A stretch of 39,163 bases of DNA from Schizophyllum amplum (lineage: Eukaryota > Basidiomycota > Agaricomycetes > Agaricales > Schizophyllaceae). The notes below the pieces were generated by a model. It did not search any database and was not told the origin of the DNA. It worked only from the letters and a program-made list of their open reading frames with translations. Of this stretch, positions 10,310 through 20,445 are shown piece after piece (within the stretch, counting starts at the first letter, position 1; every line of letters begins with the position of its first letter). The position numbers and the translations under genes are program-made. The stretch covers positions 1-39,163 of the forward strand of contig VDMD01000183.1 of the NCBI GenBank assembly GCA_007026445.1. The letters are read 5' to 3'.

Positions 10310-11494
10310 GGAGGTGGGGGGAAAGACGTATCAGCTGAGGGAGTAAGAGGGATCAGCTCGAGGCAGGCGCGAGGCGGTACATACGTTATCTGCTGAACGC
10401 TGTACGGCTGTAAGTCGCCAGGTAAGAGATAAACAAAGAGCTTCTGCCGGTTCCGGTTCCAAGGAGGCTGTCTTCCTTACAAATGATGCGCGGCGGAGGA
10501 AGAGTGGGCATGCGACGAAACTGCAGATCGCCACGAAAGGGTTCAGGAGTTCCTGCCATTGTCATGTCGAATGCGGTTCTTTCCTGTGAATGAGAGGAAC
10601 CGAACCCTTCGCCGAATCAAAAGCCTGTTGATGATGCAGTCGAGGCGGCGGCCCTCCATCGCCAAGAGCTCAAGCGCTCAACATCGACATGGCGACCGCA
10701 ACTCGCGCCTGGCGCATTTATGCGTCGGACGTCCAGATTCGCGTCCGCCAGACGTCCATCGCAAACAGATATACGGGAAGATCTTTGCGAGTCAAACATT
10801 CCCGAAGTGAAGGACGAAGGCAAGACGCGTTTGAAAGTCCAAAAGGATACATTTGTCCCAAAAAAGGCAATCGGCGTTTCCGCGCGGCGCTGGGAACGCC
10901 ACGCTAAGGCCATCGCAAGGCATGAAGGACATTCTAAGACTCGGAGAACATACCGAGGCCCGGAGGAGATTCTAAGGCTTGGGAGACATCCGGAAGTGTA
11001 TGTTATTCACGGGCCGGGTGGGAATACCCGTGTGGCGCGCTAACCCGCTCAACCACTGTCAAGACGTCTTCGCCTGGGCTCACCGGCGTCACTCCTCCGC
11101 AAGGCGCAGGATCGGTCAAACGCTCACGTCTCCTGCTTTAAACACGTAAGTCACGTCTACTGTGTCTCCCGCTCCCGTTCACTGCTGCCTTCACCGTCAA
11201 GAAATCACCCTTTCACCTTGCTCTCGCCCTCCTTCTCCGCATCAAACGGAACGTACTTGACTTTAATCGGCGAAGCAGTTGCGAGGACGGCGAACATCCC
11301 GATGATGATGGCAGACGTCTGATCCTCGCATACTTCGCGCAAACTTCGCGTACAAACTTGCCTTCTTGGATATTGAGCGGTCAAACCTACTTTCCAGCTT
11401 CCTCGACGCGAGCTACGGTGGTGGCCCGATATGTCGAGTCGTCCACTCCAAAATATGTGGGCACGGGTACAATCTGCGGTGATGCGTTTCGCTT
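10310..11494. other. Intergenic stretch, no confirmed gene
   Basis: About 1.2 kb upstream of the repeat-protein gene. Two degenerate direct copies of ATTCTAAG(A/G)CT(C/T)GG(A/G)AGA.CAT lie at about 10930 and 10971. On the minus strand, 11330-11205 reads SAIIIGMFAVLATASPIKVK followed by YVPFDAEKEGESKVKG and a stop, which looks like the tail of a membrane protein gene, but no upstream exon was found. Nothing else is recognisable. Confidence 0.4.
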
Positions 11495-11733
11495 CGACAT
11501 CGTCCGCGCGCACCTTCCTTCCGTTCCCTGTCTTTCAACCCTCGGCTGCCCCGGGGTACACTCAATCCCACCGGAGTACTGCATCCAACTGGTAGCCCAT
11601 GCGCATGGCCAGCGCGATGCTCTTCATGTTGAGTGAGTTCGCGCGCCACTCGAGGCGCCGCAGCCCCAGGCCCGCGGGATGCTGGTTGAGCGCGTAATTC
11701 ATGAGCACGATGACCGCGTTTGAGTGGAGAGAC
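11495..11733 (-). pseudogene. Fragment of a GNAT acetyltransferase gene
   Basis: The minus strand is closely similar, at DNA and protein level, to exon 2 of the GNAT gene at 24714-25331. It reads NAVIVLMNYALNQHPAGLG, then RRLEWRANSLNMKSIALAMR, then MGYQLDAVLRWD. The codon that is CGA (Arg) in the intact gene (RWDRVYPG) is TGA here (RWD-stop-VYPG). A frame change follows within about 30 bases, and similarity fades past the RADDV motif near 11490. Everything upstream of NAVIV, including the first exon, is missing, so it is a 5'-truncated, stop-containing copy. It lies 0.9 kb upstream of dehydrogenase copy 1 in the opposite orientation. Confidence 0.85.
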
Positions 11734-12361
11734 ATGAATGAGGAATGGACATGGAGGAAAGCCTGGGGGGGACTGACTCGGAAAGGATGTAAGAGGATGT
11801 AAGAGCAGGGGAAAACTTGAAGACGACAAGACAGGGGGTGATTAATTGATTGTGGAGGTGAAAAGGGTCGGACTCGGGAGCTGCTTCATAACTTAAGGAA
11901 ACGCAGCGCAGAGATGTCTTAATCGTGTGCCGGTGACAGGTCTACTCCGTTAGCCCGAGGGACAACTCGGTCGCATCACTGCTGTCTTTCCTTATATCTC
12001 GCTCCCTGCAGCTGCTGCAGCTCTCTTCGGAGTCTTCGTTTGCCTCGCCAGCCGGCCCACGTGGGGCACGTGCGTCTTCCCGCGTTGTCGGCAACTTCCG
12101 CAAGAATTGATGGTCCACGACTGGCCCTGGACATGGTCGTAACCTTGTACGACTCCGGACGAGGAAATGTCCTTCAACTATCCAGGAGCCGCCTTCGCAC
12201 ATATGGGCAATGACTATATATGTACAAGCCGACTCCCGAGTGAAGAGCGGACTTGCTCACGCTTCGCCAGGTATTTCCTCACACCTCCCGCCGAACCAAT
12301 CCCGGTACATAACCTACCAGTAGGTACCCAAGCTTCAAGAATTCTGAGTATTCAAGTCATG

Positions 12362-12438
12362 CCGATTCGGCGAATCAAGAGCCAGGATTCGGAAGGTGAA
12401 GCATCGTTCTTGTACTTAGTTGTACATGTCCGAATCGG
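12362..12438. promoter_or_regulatory. Paired CCGAATCGG sites upstream of dehydrogenase copy 1
   Basis: CCGATTCGG at 12362-12370 sits inside the 13-base palindrome GATTCGGCGAATC (12364-12376). CCGAATCGG follows at 12430-12438, with a partial GGATTCGG between. The same two 9-mers occur upstream of copy 3 at 30196-30204 and 30143-30151, although the surrounding promoter has diverged. Retention of paired sites suggests binding of a transcription factor; the factor is unknown. Confidence 0.4.
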
Positions 12439-12519
12439 GTGCATCGCCCGGATTGGATGGTCTGCCCGCCGAAACGGACCTTGTCGCATACCTACCCGTC
12501 GCTGTGAGCAGCGGTGTAG

Positions 12520-12527
12520 TATGTAAA
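12520..12527 (+). promoter_or_regulatory. Degenerate TATA box of dehydrogenase copy 1
   Basis: TATGTAAA lies 66 bases before the ATG, where copy 3 has TATATAAA in the same context (GTAGTAT.TAAACCGCGTCC). Confidence 0.45.
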
Positions 12528-12592
12528 CCGCGTCCTGCCAGTATAAGCTCCTGCATCCCCACCTTCCATCGCATTCACCACCCCTATTCGAT

Positions 12593-13977
12593 ATGACGAA
12601 CACTATCAAAGCGTACGGCGTTGCTGGCCCCAACGAGAAGCTCCAGCCGCTGACCATCGAGCGTCGCGCTCCCGACGACGACGATGTTGTCATCGACATC
12701 AAGTACGCGGGCATCTGCCACAGTGATATCCATACCGTGCACGGGGTACGTCGATGCTTCGTATGTCTTGCTGTCTTTCACGGCTCACAATGATACGGTT
12801 CACAGGAGTGGGGCCCTATCCCATACCCCATGATTACTGGGCACGAAATCGCAGGTATTGTCCGCAGCGTAGGGAAGAACGTCACCAAGTTCGGAGTCGG
12901 CGACCGCGTCGGCGTTGGCTGCATGGTGAACTCGTGCCGCCACTGCGAGAACTGCAAGGACGGCGAGGAGCAGTACTGCACGGGCCATGGCGACATCCCG
13001 TCTACTGTCGTCACCTACAACGGAAAGGTGCGCATGCTCGCCTGATTCCCCGTGCATGGAGCTCACAGGGCGTCGTGTTTCAGGACCCGAAGGCAAACTT
13101 TACGCCTACTGCGGGGGGCTACTCGCAGATGATTGTCGTCGACAAGGACTTCGTCTTGCGCATCCCTGACAGCATCCCCCTGGACAAGGCGGCCCCGCTG
13201 TTGTGTAAGTACATGCCAATGCACGATACGAGTCATTATTGACCGTTCGTCAGGCGCGGGCATCACGACGTACTCGCCTTTGCGTCACTGGAATGCCGGT
13301 CCTGGCAAGCGCGTCGCCATCATCGGTCTCGGCGGCCTCGGCCACCTCGGCGTCAAGTTTGCCAAGTATGTGGCACCGTCGTCGGATTCACCGAGGGGAC
13401 TAACCTGATGTTTGCTTAGGGCGCTTGGCTCCGAAGTCACCGTCCTCTCCCAGTCGCTCAGCAAGAAGGAGCTCGGTCTCAAGCTCGGCGCCGACCACTA
13501 CTATGCGACATCGGACCCCGAGACGTTCACGGCCCTCAAGGGCCACTTCGACCTCATTCTCAATACCGTCTCCGCGAACCTTAACCTGGACCAGTACATG
13601 TCGTTGCTCCGACGCGACGGCAGCCTCCTTGAGGTCGGTGTGCCCGCGCACCCTATGTCGGTGCACGCGTTCAGTATCATCATGGGCCGCCGCACCCTCG
13701 CCGGCTCGGGCATCGGTGGCATCCGCGAGACGCAGGAGATGTTGGACTTCTGCGGTACGTACACAAGTTTGTAGCCTGCGCGATGTCTTGCTGACAGAAT
13801 TGCAGCCAAGCATGGTATCACTGCGGAGATTGAGACCATTCCCGCGTCCAAGATGTATGTTGATTGTGCGCTTGTGTCAAACTGCTTGCTAAATCTCCTT
13901 GCAGCAACGAGGCCTGGGAACGTGTTGAGAAATCTGACGTGCGCTTCCGCTTCGTTATCGACATCTCTACGCTGTAG
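12593..13977 (+). CDS. Zinc-dependent alcohol dehydrogenase, copy 1 (cinnamyl-alcohol/NADP-ADH type)
   Basis: Seven exons join in phase: 12593-12745, 12806-13027, 13084-13204, 13254-13365, 13420-13754, 13806-13854 and 13905-13977. They make 1065 bases, or 354 residues, the usual length for this MDR family. Catalytic zinc ligands fit C42 (ICHSDIHT), H64-E65 (TGHEIAG) and C166 (PLLCAGITTY). Structural zinc cysteines are C95, C98, C101 and C109 ([15 protein letters not shown]). The Rossmann motif GLGGLG is at 190-195. The following SQSLSKK loop suggests NADP(H). It should interconvert aldehydes and primary alcohols in the cytosol; the substrate is not shown. Intron positions are identical in copies 2 and 3. 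Coding sequence is intact, but its TATA box looks weakened compared with copy 3. Confidence 0.92.
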
Positions 13978-14281
13978 ATGGAGCGCGCACCTGGCACCAG
14001 ATATCGGTGAGGTCTAATGTAGAAGATAAAATACTCTCGTGTACTTATGTAAGTACTAGTGTACTCGCCCATGCATCATTTTCTTTCACAGCATGCCTTA
14101 TCAATTTTAAGTAAGTACTGTCGATGGATGAGCAGCAGGCCGGAGTGGCAGAGGAGGCATAATGACGCTCAGTTTGACGATATATGTAGGTCTCAGGCAT
14201 CATTCAATGCGTGTCCGATCCGCAAACGTCTTAGTACTAGGCTTGCCAGTGCCAGCCTGACGCCGTCTCGGCACGCATGTT
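13978..14281. other. Convergent 3' region between dehydrogenase copy 1 and TFB5
   Basis: Holds the 3' untranslated regions of two converging genes. The first 100 bases resemble the sequence after copy 3 (28500-28597, minus strand), marking the far end of the duplicated segment near 14080. Confidence 0.5.
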
Positions 14282-14724
14282 CTAACCCTCGAGTGTGTAC
14301 GTGTTCTTTTCTAACTGAGGACAATAATCAGCCACATGATTCTCTGGAATGGAATATAGACTGTGGAAGATGGCAGGAACACAAGCCACAGTCTCGAAAT
14401 ACGTACCTCAGTTTCGAGTTCACGTCGCACGCGCATTTCCTCGTCTGCCTTGATCACGATGTGCCAGTCATCAAGGTCATCAATAATGAATCCTCCGCCT
14501 GAGGGATATGAAGTCGCAGAGAGCGATGCGAGAGCGGGCATTGTCAGCAGGGCAAGAGTGGCAGAACGCCACATTTTCATACCTCCAGAAGAATTGTACT
14601 TCTCGTTCAAAATGAGAAGGATTTGCTTGACTGCTGGGTCGCTTGAATCACTGTCACTAATCGCGGTTATCGTGGGCTGAGGCGTCGCTCACCAAGTTAG
14701 GAGGACTCCCTTGATGGCCTTCAT
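14282..14724 (-). CDS. TFB5: TFIIH subunit Tfb5 (GTF2H5/TTDA homolog)
   Basis: Four small exons join in phase: 14724-14693, 14650-14583, 14498-14407 and 14314-14282. They make 225 bases, or 74 residues, close to the 71-72 residues of human and yeast Tfb5. The protein starts MKAIKGVLLTCDSSDPAVKQ, continues ILLILNEKYNSSGGGFIIDD and LDDWHIVIKADEE, and ends ELEKNTYTLEG. The GVL.TCD..VKQ.L motif, the single FI..DLDD.H.. motif and the C-terminal helix are the family's hallmarks. Tfb5 stabilises TFIIH and stimulates nucleotide excision repair by binding Tfb2. The exons are 32-92 bases, so no frame longer than about 30 codons marks the gene; it is easy to miss. It shares a 126-base promoter region with the divergent nucleotidyltransferase gene. 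Confidence 0.9.
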
Positions 14725-14850
14725 GGAGGTGCAAGGCAAGCCGCGAAATTGAACTCAGAACATTCGGAAAGTGTGACGCACGTGGGAGACCGGAACTCGG
14801 GCCGGCTGCAGTAGCCCGTTCCTCCTCAGTTCCCAACCCCCGCGGTGCTC
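14725..14850. promoter_or_regulatory. Short bidirectional promoter region
   Basis: The 126 bases between the opposed ATGs of TFB5 (14724, minus) and the nucleotidyltransferase gene (14851, plus) must hold both start regions. No TATA box is seen, which is common for housekeeping genes. Confidence 0.45.
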
Positions 14851-17653
14851 ATGAGCGCCATCTCCTATGCGAAAACTGTTCGATTCCAGGAAAACATAGG
14901 TCCTTGTCTCGCAAAAGCACGGCTGGCTCGCCGCTACTCGGCCAAGGCCGCCATACCAGGACGCTCAGATCATCTGCAGTCGGGTGCGGATGAGCCCTTG
15001 ACGAGCGGCCACGATATTGGCAAGGATGGGCTTGACTCGCGCAAGCCGGGAAGATGGGCAAGATGCAACCGCATTACTACGAGGGTGCGCTTGCTGGCAT
15101 TGTGAAAAGTAGCATTGGCTTACCTCCGCTGTGAATCTCCCAACCTACCTCTTCGCAGGATGTCCAACCCCTCACCCAACTGCGCATGCCACCAAACAAG
15201 CAGTTGATGGCGACAAAACACCCGTATCTGGAGCGGCCTTGGACAGTGCTTCAGGCGGTGCAGACCGCTGTTCAGCGGAAGTACGGACAAGAATATACGG
15301 TAGAGCCCTTTGGAAGCTACCGATACGGTCTGTGGACGAAACGTAGCGATTTGGATCTCGTGATACTGGTGAGGCTCCTTAACACTTCGTCTCATCCCCT
15401 TCCTCCCGGCGCACGCCTCTCGGCTGTACATGCAGACATCCGCTCCCAATCTTTCACTTCCATCCGACACAATGATCGAGCATGTTCGCAGGATCCCTAT
15501 GCGCCGTATGGCTGGCCACATCGACCATCTGGGCAGTCTCGTCGCAGAAGACTTGCAACGGTACATCCCCGTCACTGTGCGTTCTACGCTGAACTTATGC
15601 GTATCGTTCTCATATACACTCAGCTCCGTACAACATAGAGTAACGCGCATGCGTGTCGTAGAGCTTGGTGATGGGTGCTGACCTATAACTGTAGAGGCCT
15701 CGCGCGAACGCTGCAGAATGCAGGCTTCCAGATTGAGTCGACAGTGGCCAAGGCGACGGTACCTATTGGTGCGTCTGCGTACAGGATCATTACACGCGAA
15801 TCAAAGCTCATGTGTCATGACTCTCGCTCCCCTCAGTCAAAGCCCGACATCCAGAAACTGGGATTGACTTCGATGTCAACGTGAACGACCGACTTGGAAT
15901 GTACAACTCGGATCTCATTCGTGTAAGTGCGCTTTCTGCGTGGAAAATCTCTTATAAGCACTCGCGCTTGTTCATGTTCTTACTTTTTTTTCGTTCGCCA
16001 TAAATCATCTGCCCTCAACTGACATACCCGTTACTAGGCATACTGTGACATGCTCCCCATCGTATGTTCGTTTCTGGCCTGTATCAAGCATTGGGCAAAG
16101 AGGGTGGGAATGAACAGGTGCGTCATCTTCTACTGCGGGCTACTTACACTAGGACAAGGTCGTCTGTGACACGCCACGGTCGCCTTTACCGGGCCATGCT
16201 CGTCTATCCCAGATCATATCCGGCGTTGCATATGTACCAGCGCTGACCCTATCGGTAGCCCAAGCGTATCGAAGGAAAGGGTGACTTTCAGCAGCTATAC
16301 CCTGGTGCTTATGGCGATCGCATTCATGCAGGTGAGTATTGGAAACCTGGTTTTTGTGTTCTGGTCGCTGTCTGACGCTGGCCTGCTTTCACACTATTGA
16401 TCATACGCCTCTCGAACACGGTCTCTTCCTCTGTCTCCTCTATAAATGTCTCGCTACATATCTTGTTCCGCTATCTACTGCGTGCTAACGTGCTCCATGA
16501 ATCTTGCCCATATCGTCATCCACTGCTATGCTCGCGGGCCGCTTTACTAACGGACCAACAGAGCAAGAATTATCTTCCCAATCTACAAGCCAACCTATCC
16601 GACCTTCCTTCCTCAACGCTCGCCGGCCATTTCTGGCCCAGCGCGCAGAGGGTGCGCTGCGACGTGCGCTTCTACACGCCGCGGAGAACTGGCCTGTCCC
16701 GCTTGGTTCCTAAGGAGGAGTTGGAGGCGTATGACCCTCGGTTGCCCGGCGCACAGGGCGAGGGAGTGCTCGCACGCGACCATGTACAGCTCGAAAGCGC
16801 AAAGCTCAAGGGGGGCTACGCCGTGGAATGGGCGCCACGAACGACGCTGCAGTGGCTCAAAGGACATACCGCTGAAGAAGGTCTCGAAGAGCTCCTTAGA
16901 GAGTGGTTCAAGTGCGTGTCGTCCCCTCCTGTTAACCGTTGCTTTGAGCTGGCGTTTGCCGATTTTAGCAAACAACCAAGGGCGTGAATCAGTGTCACTC
17001 GACTTAGGCTAACATCCGCTTGTTTACATAGGTTCTGGGCATTCGAGTTCGACCCGCGTCGACTCATGATCAGCATTCGCCACGGCGGGAATGTGCCGCG
17101 GGCTACGAAGCTTTTGGGGGCGGAGATTCCGTCACCACACGCCGGCCTTTCACAAGAAAACTCCACGGACCTCTGGGCAGACGATCACTTCTGCGTCCTC
17201 GACCCGTTGATCCGGATCAAGGTATGTCGTGCGCGCGTGACGGCCCGATGAGCGCGACACGCTCACCTTCGTCTGACACAGAATTGCGCCCATGCCATCC
17301 GCCCGGAAGTCTTCGAGGATTTCCAGAAGCTATGCGACGTCGAGGGCCACGCGCTGCTTCAAAAAGGCGCACACGTCGGCTCCGTGGTCAGTGGCTATCG
17401 CGGCAGAGCGCCGCGGTCGGTGTTCGAAACCATACGCATGTACAACTTCCTCCCCTTCTTCTCGCGGTCTGCGGCGGACCCGCCGTCGCTTTCGCGCTGG
17501 AGAGGTGGCCGGGTCAGGCTGCCGGCGGACTCTACCTACGATTCGTTGGGGCGGATGATTCGCACGAGCGACGGTCTCGATGCGGACATCCAAACGGAGG
17601 ATGAGAAGCAGATTATGGAGGAAGAGCTTTGGAACAGCTTGAGCTCGCCATAG
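14851..17653 (+). CDS. Cid1/Trf-type poly(A)/uridylyl nucleotidyltransferase
   Basis: Ten exons join in phase: 14851-15084, 15159-15368, 15436-15560, 15695-15768, 15837-15922, 16038-16117, 16259-16331, 16562-16911, 17032-17221 and 17282-17653. They make 1794 bases, or 597 residues. The nucleotidyltransferase motif is GSYRYGLWTKRSDLDLVIL (about residues 130-148), with two catalytic aspartates. The third aspartate is in TGIDFDVNVNDRLGMYNS. The PAP-associated part follows: LACIKHWAKRVGMN and SYTLVLMAIAFMQ. The C-terminal region has a second conserved block, FWAFEFDPRRLMISIRHGG. Such enzymes add A or U to RNA 3' ends. The first exon is basic and reads LARRYSAKAAI, which could be a mitochondrial presequence. 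Its start is the least certain part of the model, and exon 3 is less typical than the rest. Intron 7 is long (230 bases). Confidence 0.85.
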
Positions 17654-18549
17654 GCGGGGAGCAAGCCTCATGTTTCGCCAACTCGCTGGAGACCTGCCAA
17701 CATTCGGCATACCGCATGTGCGCGCATGGAGGGGCGTGATGCGACCTTCAGTTAGGGTCACCTTCGCTAGGGAGCATGAATGCTGCAGCGGGTCCTACGC
17801 CACACTGCACTCCCGCGATGAATTTCGGTTTTGACCCAGGCGTGTTGTAGACAGGTCGTAAAGCATGCTCATCCCGAGTCGCATCCGACAAGTTACTAGT
17901 GAGCCGCTATGCACATCAGTCACTTTAGAAGGCGCACCGAAACGTAACGTGGAGGAGTCGTTCTTCATGTTATTCGCTCATAGACGCTCAGTTTGAACTT
18001 CAAGATTCAAGCTTCAAGGCCACGACGGTGACACCAGGCGCAATAGACCACGACGCCACATATACATCTCAGCCGACCGTCGTGTGGCACGCGTGCACAA
18101 ATGCATCCGCGTCTACATACGACTCCGCGTCGCGTCCCGCTGGCGTCCGATCCGGAAGCTTCGAGAATCGATATGTTGCGGGCGATCACGTACTGGAGCA
18201 CGAGGGAGTCCTGCTGGAGGTCACAAAAAGTTCATTCCCTTGAAAGTTGATCCATCCCTGCACTGACTCGCGATCGGAGTGGGACGCGCGGTGCGCGACG
18301 TCAGATTCGATGTTTGACCTCCGATTCTGGGGTAGGTCCCACCCTTTCGTACCCGTCTCACCGACGCCAGCCCGACCCTCCGCGCCGCAGGTTGTTCAAA
18401 GTTGTTCACAGTAGCCGGGGCTTGGCCGGGGCCCATCGACATCTCCCATCTACGCCATGCGGCTCCAGTCGATCGATAAGTGGAAGCCGTCTGCGATGAC
18501 GATCCGTCATCGCGCTCGATGAGCGAGTCTGTTAGTGTCAGCGGTAATG
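17654..18549. other. Intergenic stretch before dehydrogenase copy 2
   Basis: Holds the 3' end of the nucleotidyltransferase gene and the distal promoter of copy 2. No gene was recognised. A plus-strand frame ending at 18243 (FENRYVAGDHVLEHEG) is short and unsupported. Confidence 0.4.
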
Positions 18550-18584
18550 CATCCGGGTCAAGTATACTATACTTGACCCGGATG
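18550..18584. promoter_or_regulatory. Perfect 35-bp palindrome abutting the TATA box
   Basis: Arms of 17 bases, CATCCGGGTCAAGTATA at 18550-18566 and its exact complement at 18568-18584, flank a single C at 18567. The right arm ends one base before TATAAA. It may bind a dimeric regulator or form a cruciform or a hairpin. It is absent upstream of dehydrogenase copies 1 and 3. Confidence 0.85.
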
Positions 18585-18590
18585 TATAAA
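18585..18590 (+). promoter_or_regulatory. TATA box of dehydrogenase copy 2
   Basis: TATAAA lies 81 bases upstream of the ATG at 18671 and directly follows the 35-bp palindrome. Confidence 0.7.
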
Positions 18591-18670
18591 GGCGTATCGG
18601 GCTAGGAGGCACAGCTCCCTTCCTTTCACCCTCTCCCATAACCGCTTCACGACCTCCCCGATTCCACAAA

Positions 18671-20047
18671 ATGGCCACCACTGTCAAGGCGTATGGCGCA
18701 ACCGCGCCCAAGGAGAAGCTCAAGCCGCTCACCATCGAGCGTCGCGCCCCGGATGATGACGACGTGGTCATCGACATCAAGTACGCTGGCATCTGCCACA
18801 GCGACATCCACACCATACGCGGGGTACGTTCTCGCCGTTGTCTATGTGTTCACCCTATGCTTACTGCAATATCTACAGGAGTGGGGCGAGATCCCTTATC
18901 CCATGGTCACCGGCCACGAGATCGCCGGTGTCGTCCGCAGCGTTGGCAAGAACGTCACCAAGTTCAAGGCAGGCGATCACGTCGGCGTTGGCTGCATGGT
19001 GAACTCGTGCCGGCACTGCGATAACTGCAAGGACGGCGAGGAGCAGTACTGCACGGGTCACGGCGACATTCCATCTAATGTTGGCACCTACAATGGGAAG
19101 GTGCGCATGCTAGCCCCTCTTCGACGTAGTTAGCTAAAAAGCCGTCGCACTCCAGGACCCCAAGGCGAACTTCACGACGACTGCGGGTGGTTACTCGCAA
19201 ATGATTGTCGTCGACAAGGACTTTGTCCTGCGTATCCCCGACAGCATCCCGCTGGACAAGGCGGCCCCGCTGTTGTGTAAGTACATGCCAATGCGCGATA
19301 AGAATCGTTATTGATTAGTACATTAGGCGCGGGCATCACGACGTACTCGCCTCTGCGCCACTGGAATGCCGGTCCTAACAAGCGCGTCGCCATCATCGGT
19401 CTCGGTGGCCTCGGCCACGCTGGTGTCAAGATCGCGAAGTACGTGCCCGCGTTCTGCGCCCCGCCCAGCCTGCTAATATTCACGCAGGGCGATGGGCTCC
19501 GAGGTCACCGTTCTTTCTCAGTCTCTGAGCAAGAAGGAGCTTGGCCTCAAGCTCGGCGCCGATAAGTACTTCGCGACGTCTGACGCGGAGACGTTCACAG
19601 CCCTCAAGGGCTATTTTGACCTCATTATCAACACCGTCTCCGCCAATCTTAACCTCAATCAGTACATGTCGCTGCTCCGCCGCAATGGTAGCCTTGTCGA
19701 GGTCGGCTTGCCGGAGCACCCTATGTCGGTGCACGCGTTCAGCGTCGTTACCGGCCGCCGCAGCCTAGCCGGCTCTGGCATCGGTGGTATCCGGGAGACG
19801 CAGGAAATGCTTGACTTCTGTGGTACGTGCGCTAGGTTGACTGTCCTGTCCGAGTTGACCATTCTACAGCGGAGCACGGTATCAGTGCAGATATCGAGGT
19901 TATTCCAGCTTCCCAGATGTACGTTCATATGTTTTCATGCTTGCAGTGCTCTATGCTGATAGTATACGCTACAGCAATGAGGCTTGGGACCGCGTCGTGA
20001 AGTCAGATGTGCGCTTCCGCTTTGTCATCGACGTCTCGACGCTGTAA
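18671..20047 (+). CDS. Zinc-dependent alcohol dehydrogenase, copy 2
   Basis: Seven exons of exactly the same lengths as copy 1: 18671-18823, 18879-19100, 19156-19276, 19327-19438, 19488-19822, 19870-19918 and 19975-20047. They give 354 residues. All zinc ligands are present ([40 protein letters not shown]) and the Rossmann motif is GLGGLGHAG. It differs from copy 1 throughout, for example starting [16 protein letters not shown], and its introns have diverged, so the duplication is older than the copy 1/copy 3 pair. The promoter is different, with a strong TATA box and a 35-bp palindrome, which suggests separate regulation. The reaction is aldehyde/alcohol interconversion, probably with NADP(H); the physiological substrate is unknown. 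Confidence 0.92.
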
Positions 20048-20072
20048 TCTTGCTCTTGTAGGCCATGTAGTT

Positions 20073-20112
20073 TAGAATATAGAATATAGAATATAGAATA
20101 TAGAATATAGAA
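20073..20112. repeat. 7-bp microsatellite (TAGAATA)n
   Basis: Almost six perfect tandem copies of TAGAATA begin 26 bases after the stop codon of dehydrogenase copy 2, within its 3' untranslated region. Confidence 0.95.
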
Positions 20113-20445
20113 CATGTCTCGTTGTCATCTCGATTGCGAGCCTGGGCCGCTCGCTGTTCACGGGCCAAAAAATGCCATACCAATCCTGACAGTTTCCGGT
20201 TACTGGGATTATTCCTGACTGTAAATAGGTTCTGAACGTTCGACGAAACAAGAAGGAGGTGGACAACAATGAGCAGCCAGTGAAGCTTGCAGGCGCAGCG
20301 TGGCACGAGTCTCCACGCGTGGCGGGCTTATTCAGCAAAATGTCATGTGACTCTCACGGGGGCGCGCCGGGCGCCCGGGATCACTGCCAAGTTCGATCTT
20401 CCGGTACACGCCCTTTGTTTTTCACTATCCTCATCATCGCAAAAA
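20113..20445. other. Region between dehydrogenase copy 2 and the CDC123-like gene
   Basis: Holds the promoter of the CDC123-like gene. A GC palindromic patch CCGGGCGCCCGG lies near 20369. The frame of the CDC123-like gene extends upstream to 20287 through weak, unsupported sequence. Confidence 0.4.

Larger units (their letters stand above)
11734..12592. other. Promoter side of dehydrogenase copy 1
   Basis: No gene is seen. From about 12240 the sequence is similar to the region upstream of copy 3 (30310 downward on the minus strand), so the duplication includes the promoter. A pair of CACGTG E-boxes separated by three G residues lies at about 12059-12073. CCGATTCGG/CCGAATCGG sites are listed separately. 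Confidence 0.45.

Noticed and set aside
15675..15720. Reading TYNCRGLARTL as exon text in the nucleotidyltransferase gene
   Set aside because: It looks like the family's YNVRxLA motif, but the upstream frame has a TGA three codons before it. The acceptor at ACTGTAG gives matching phases on both sides, so TATAACTGTAG was taken as intron end.
18028..18243. 71-codon plus-strand frame ending VTKSSFP
   Set aside because: No domain, no homolog recognised, and no splice partner found.
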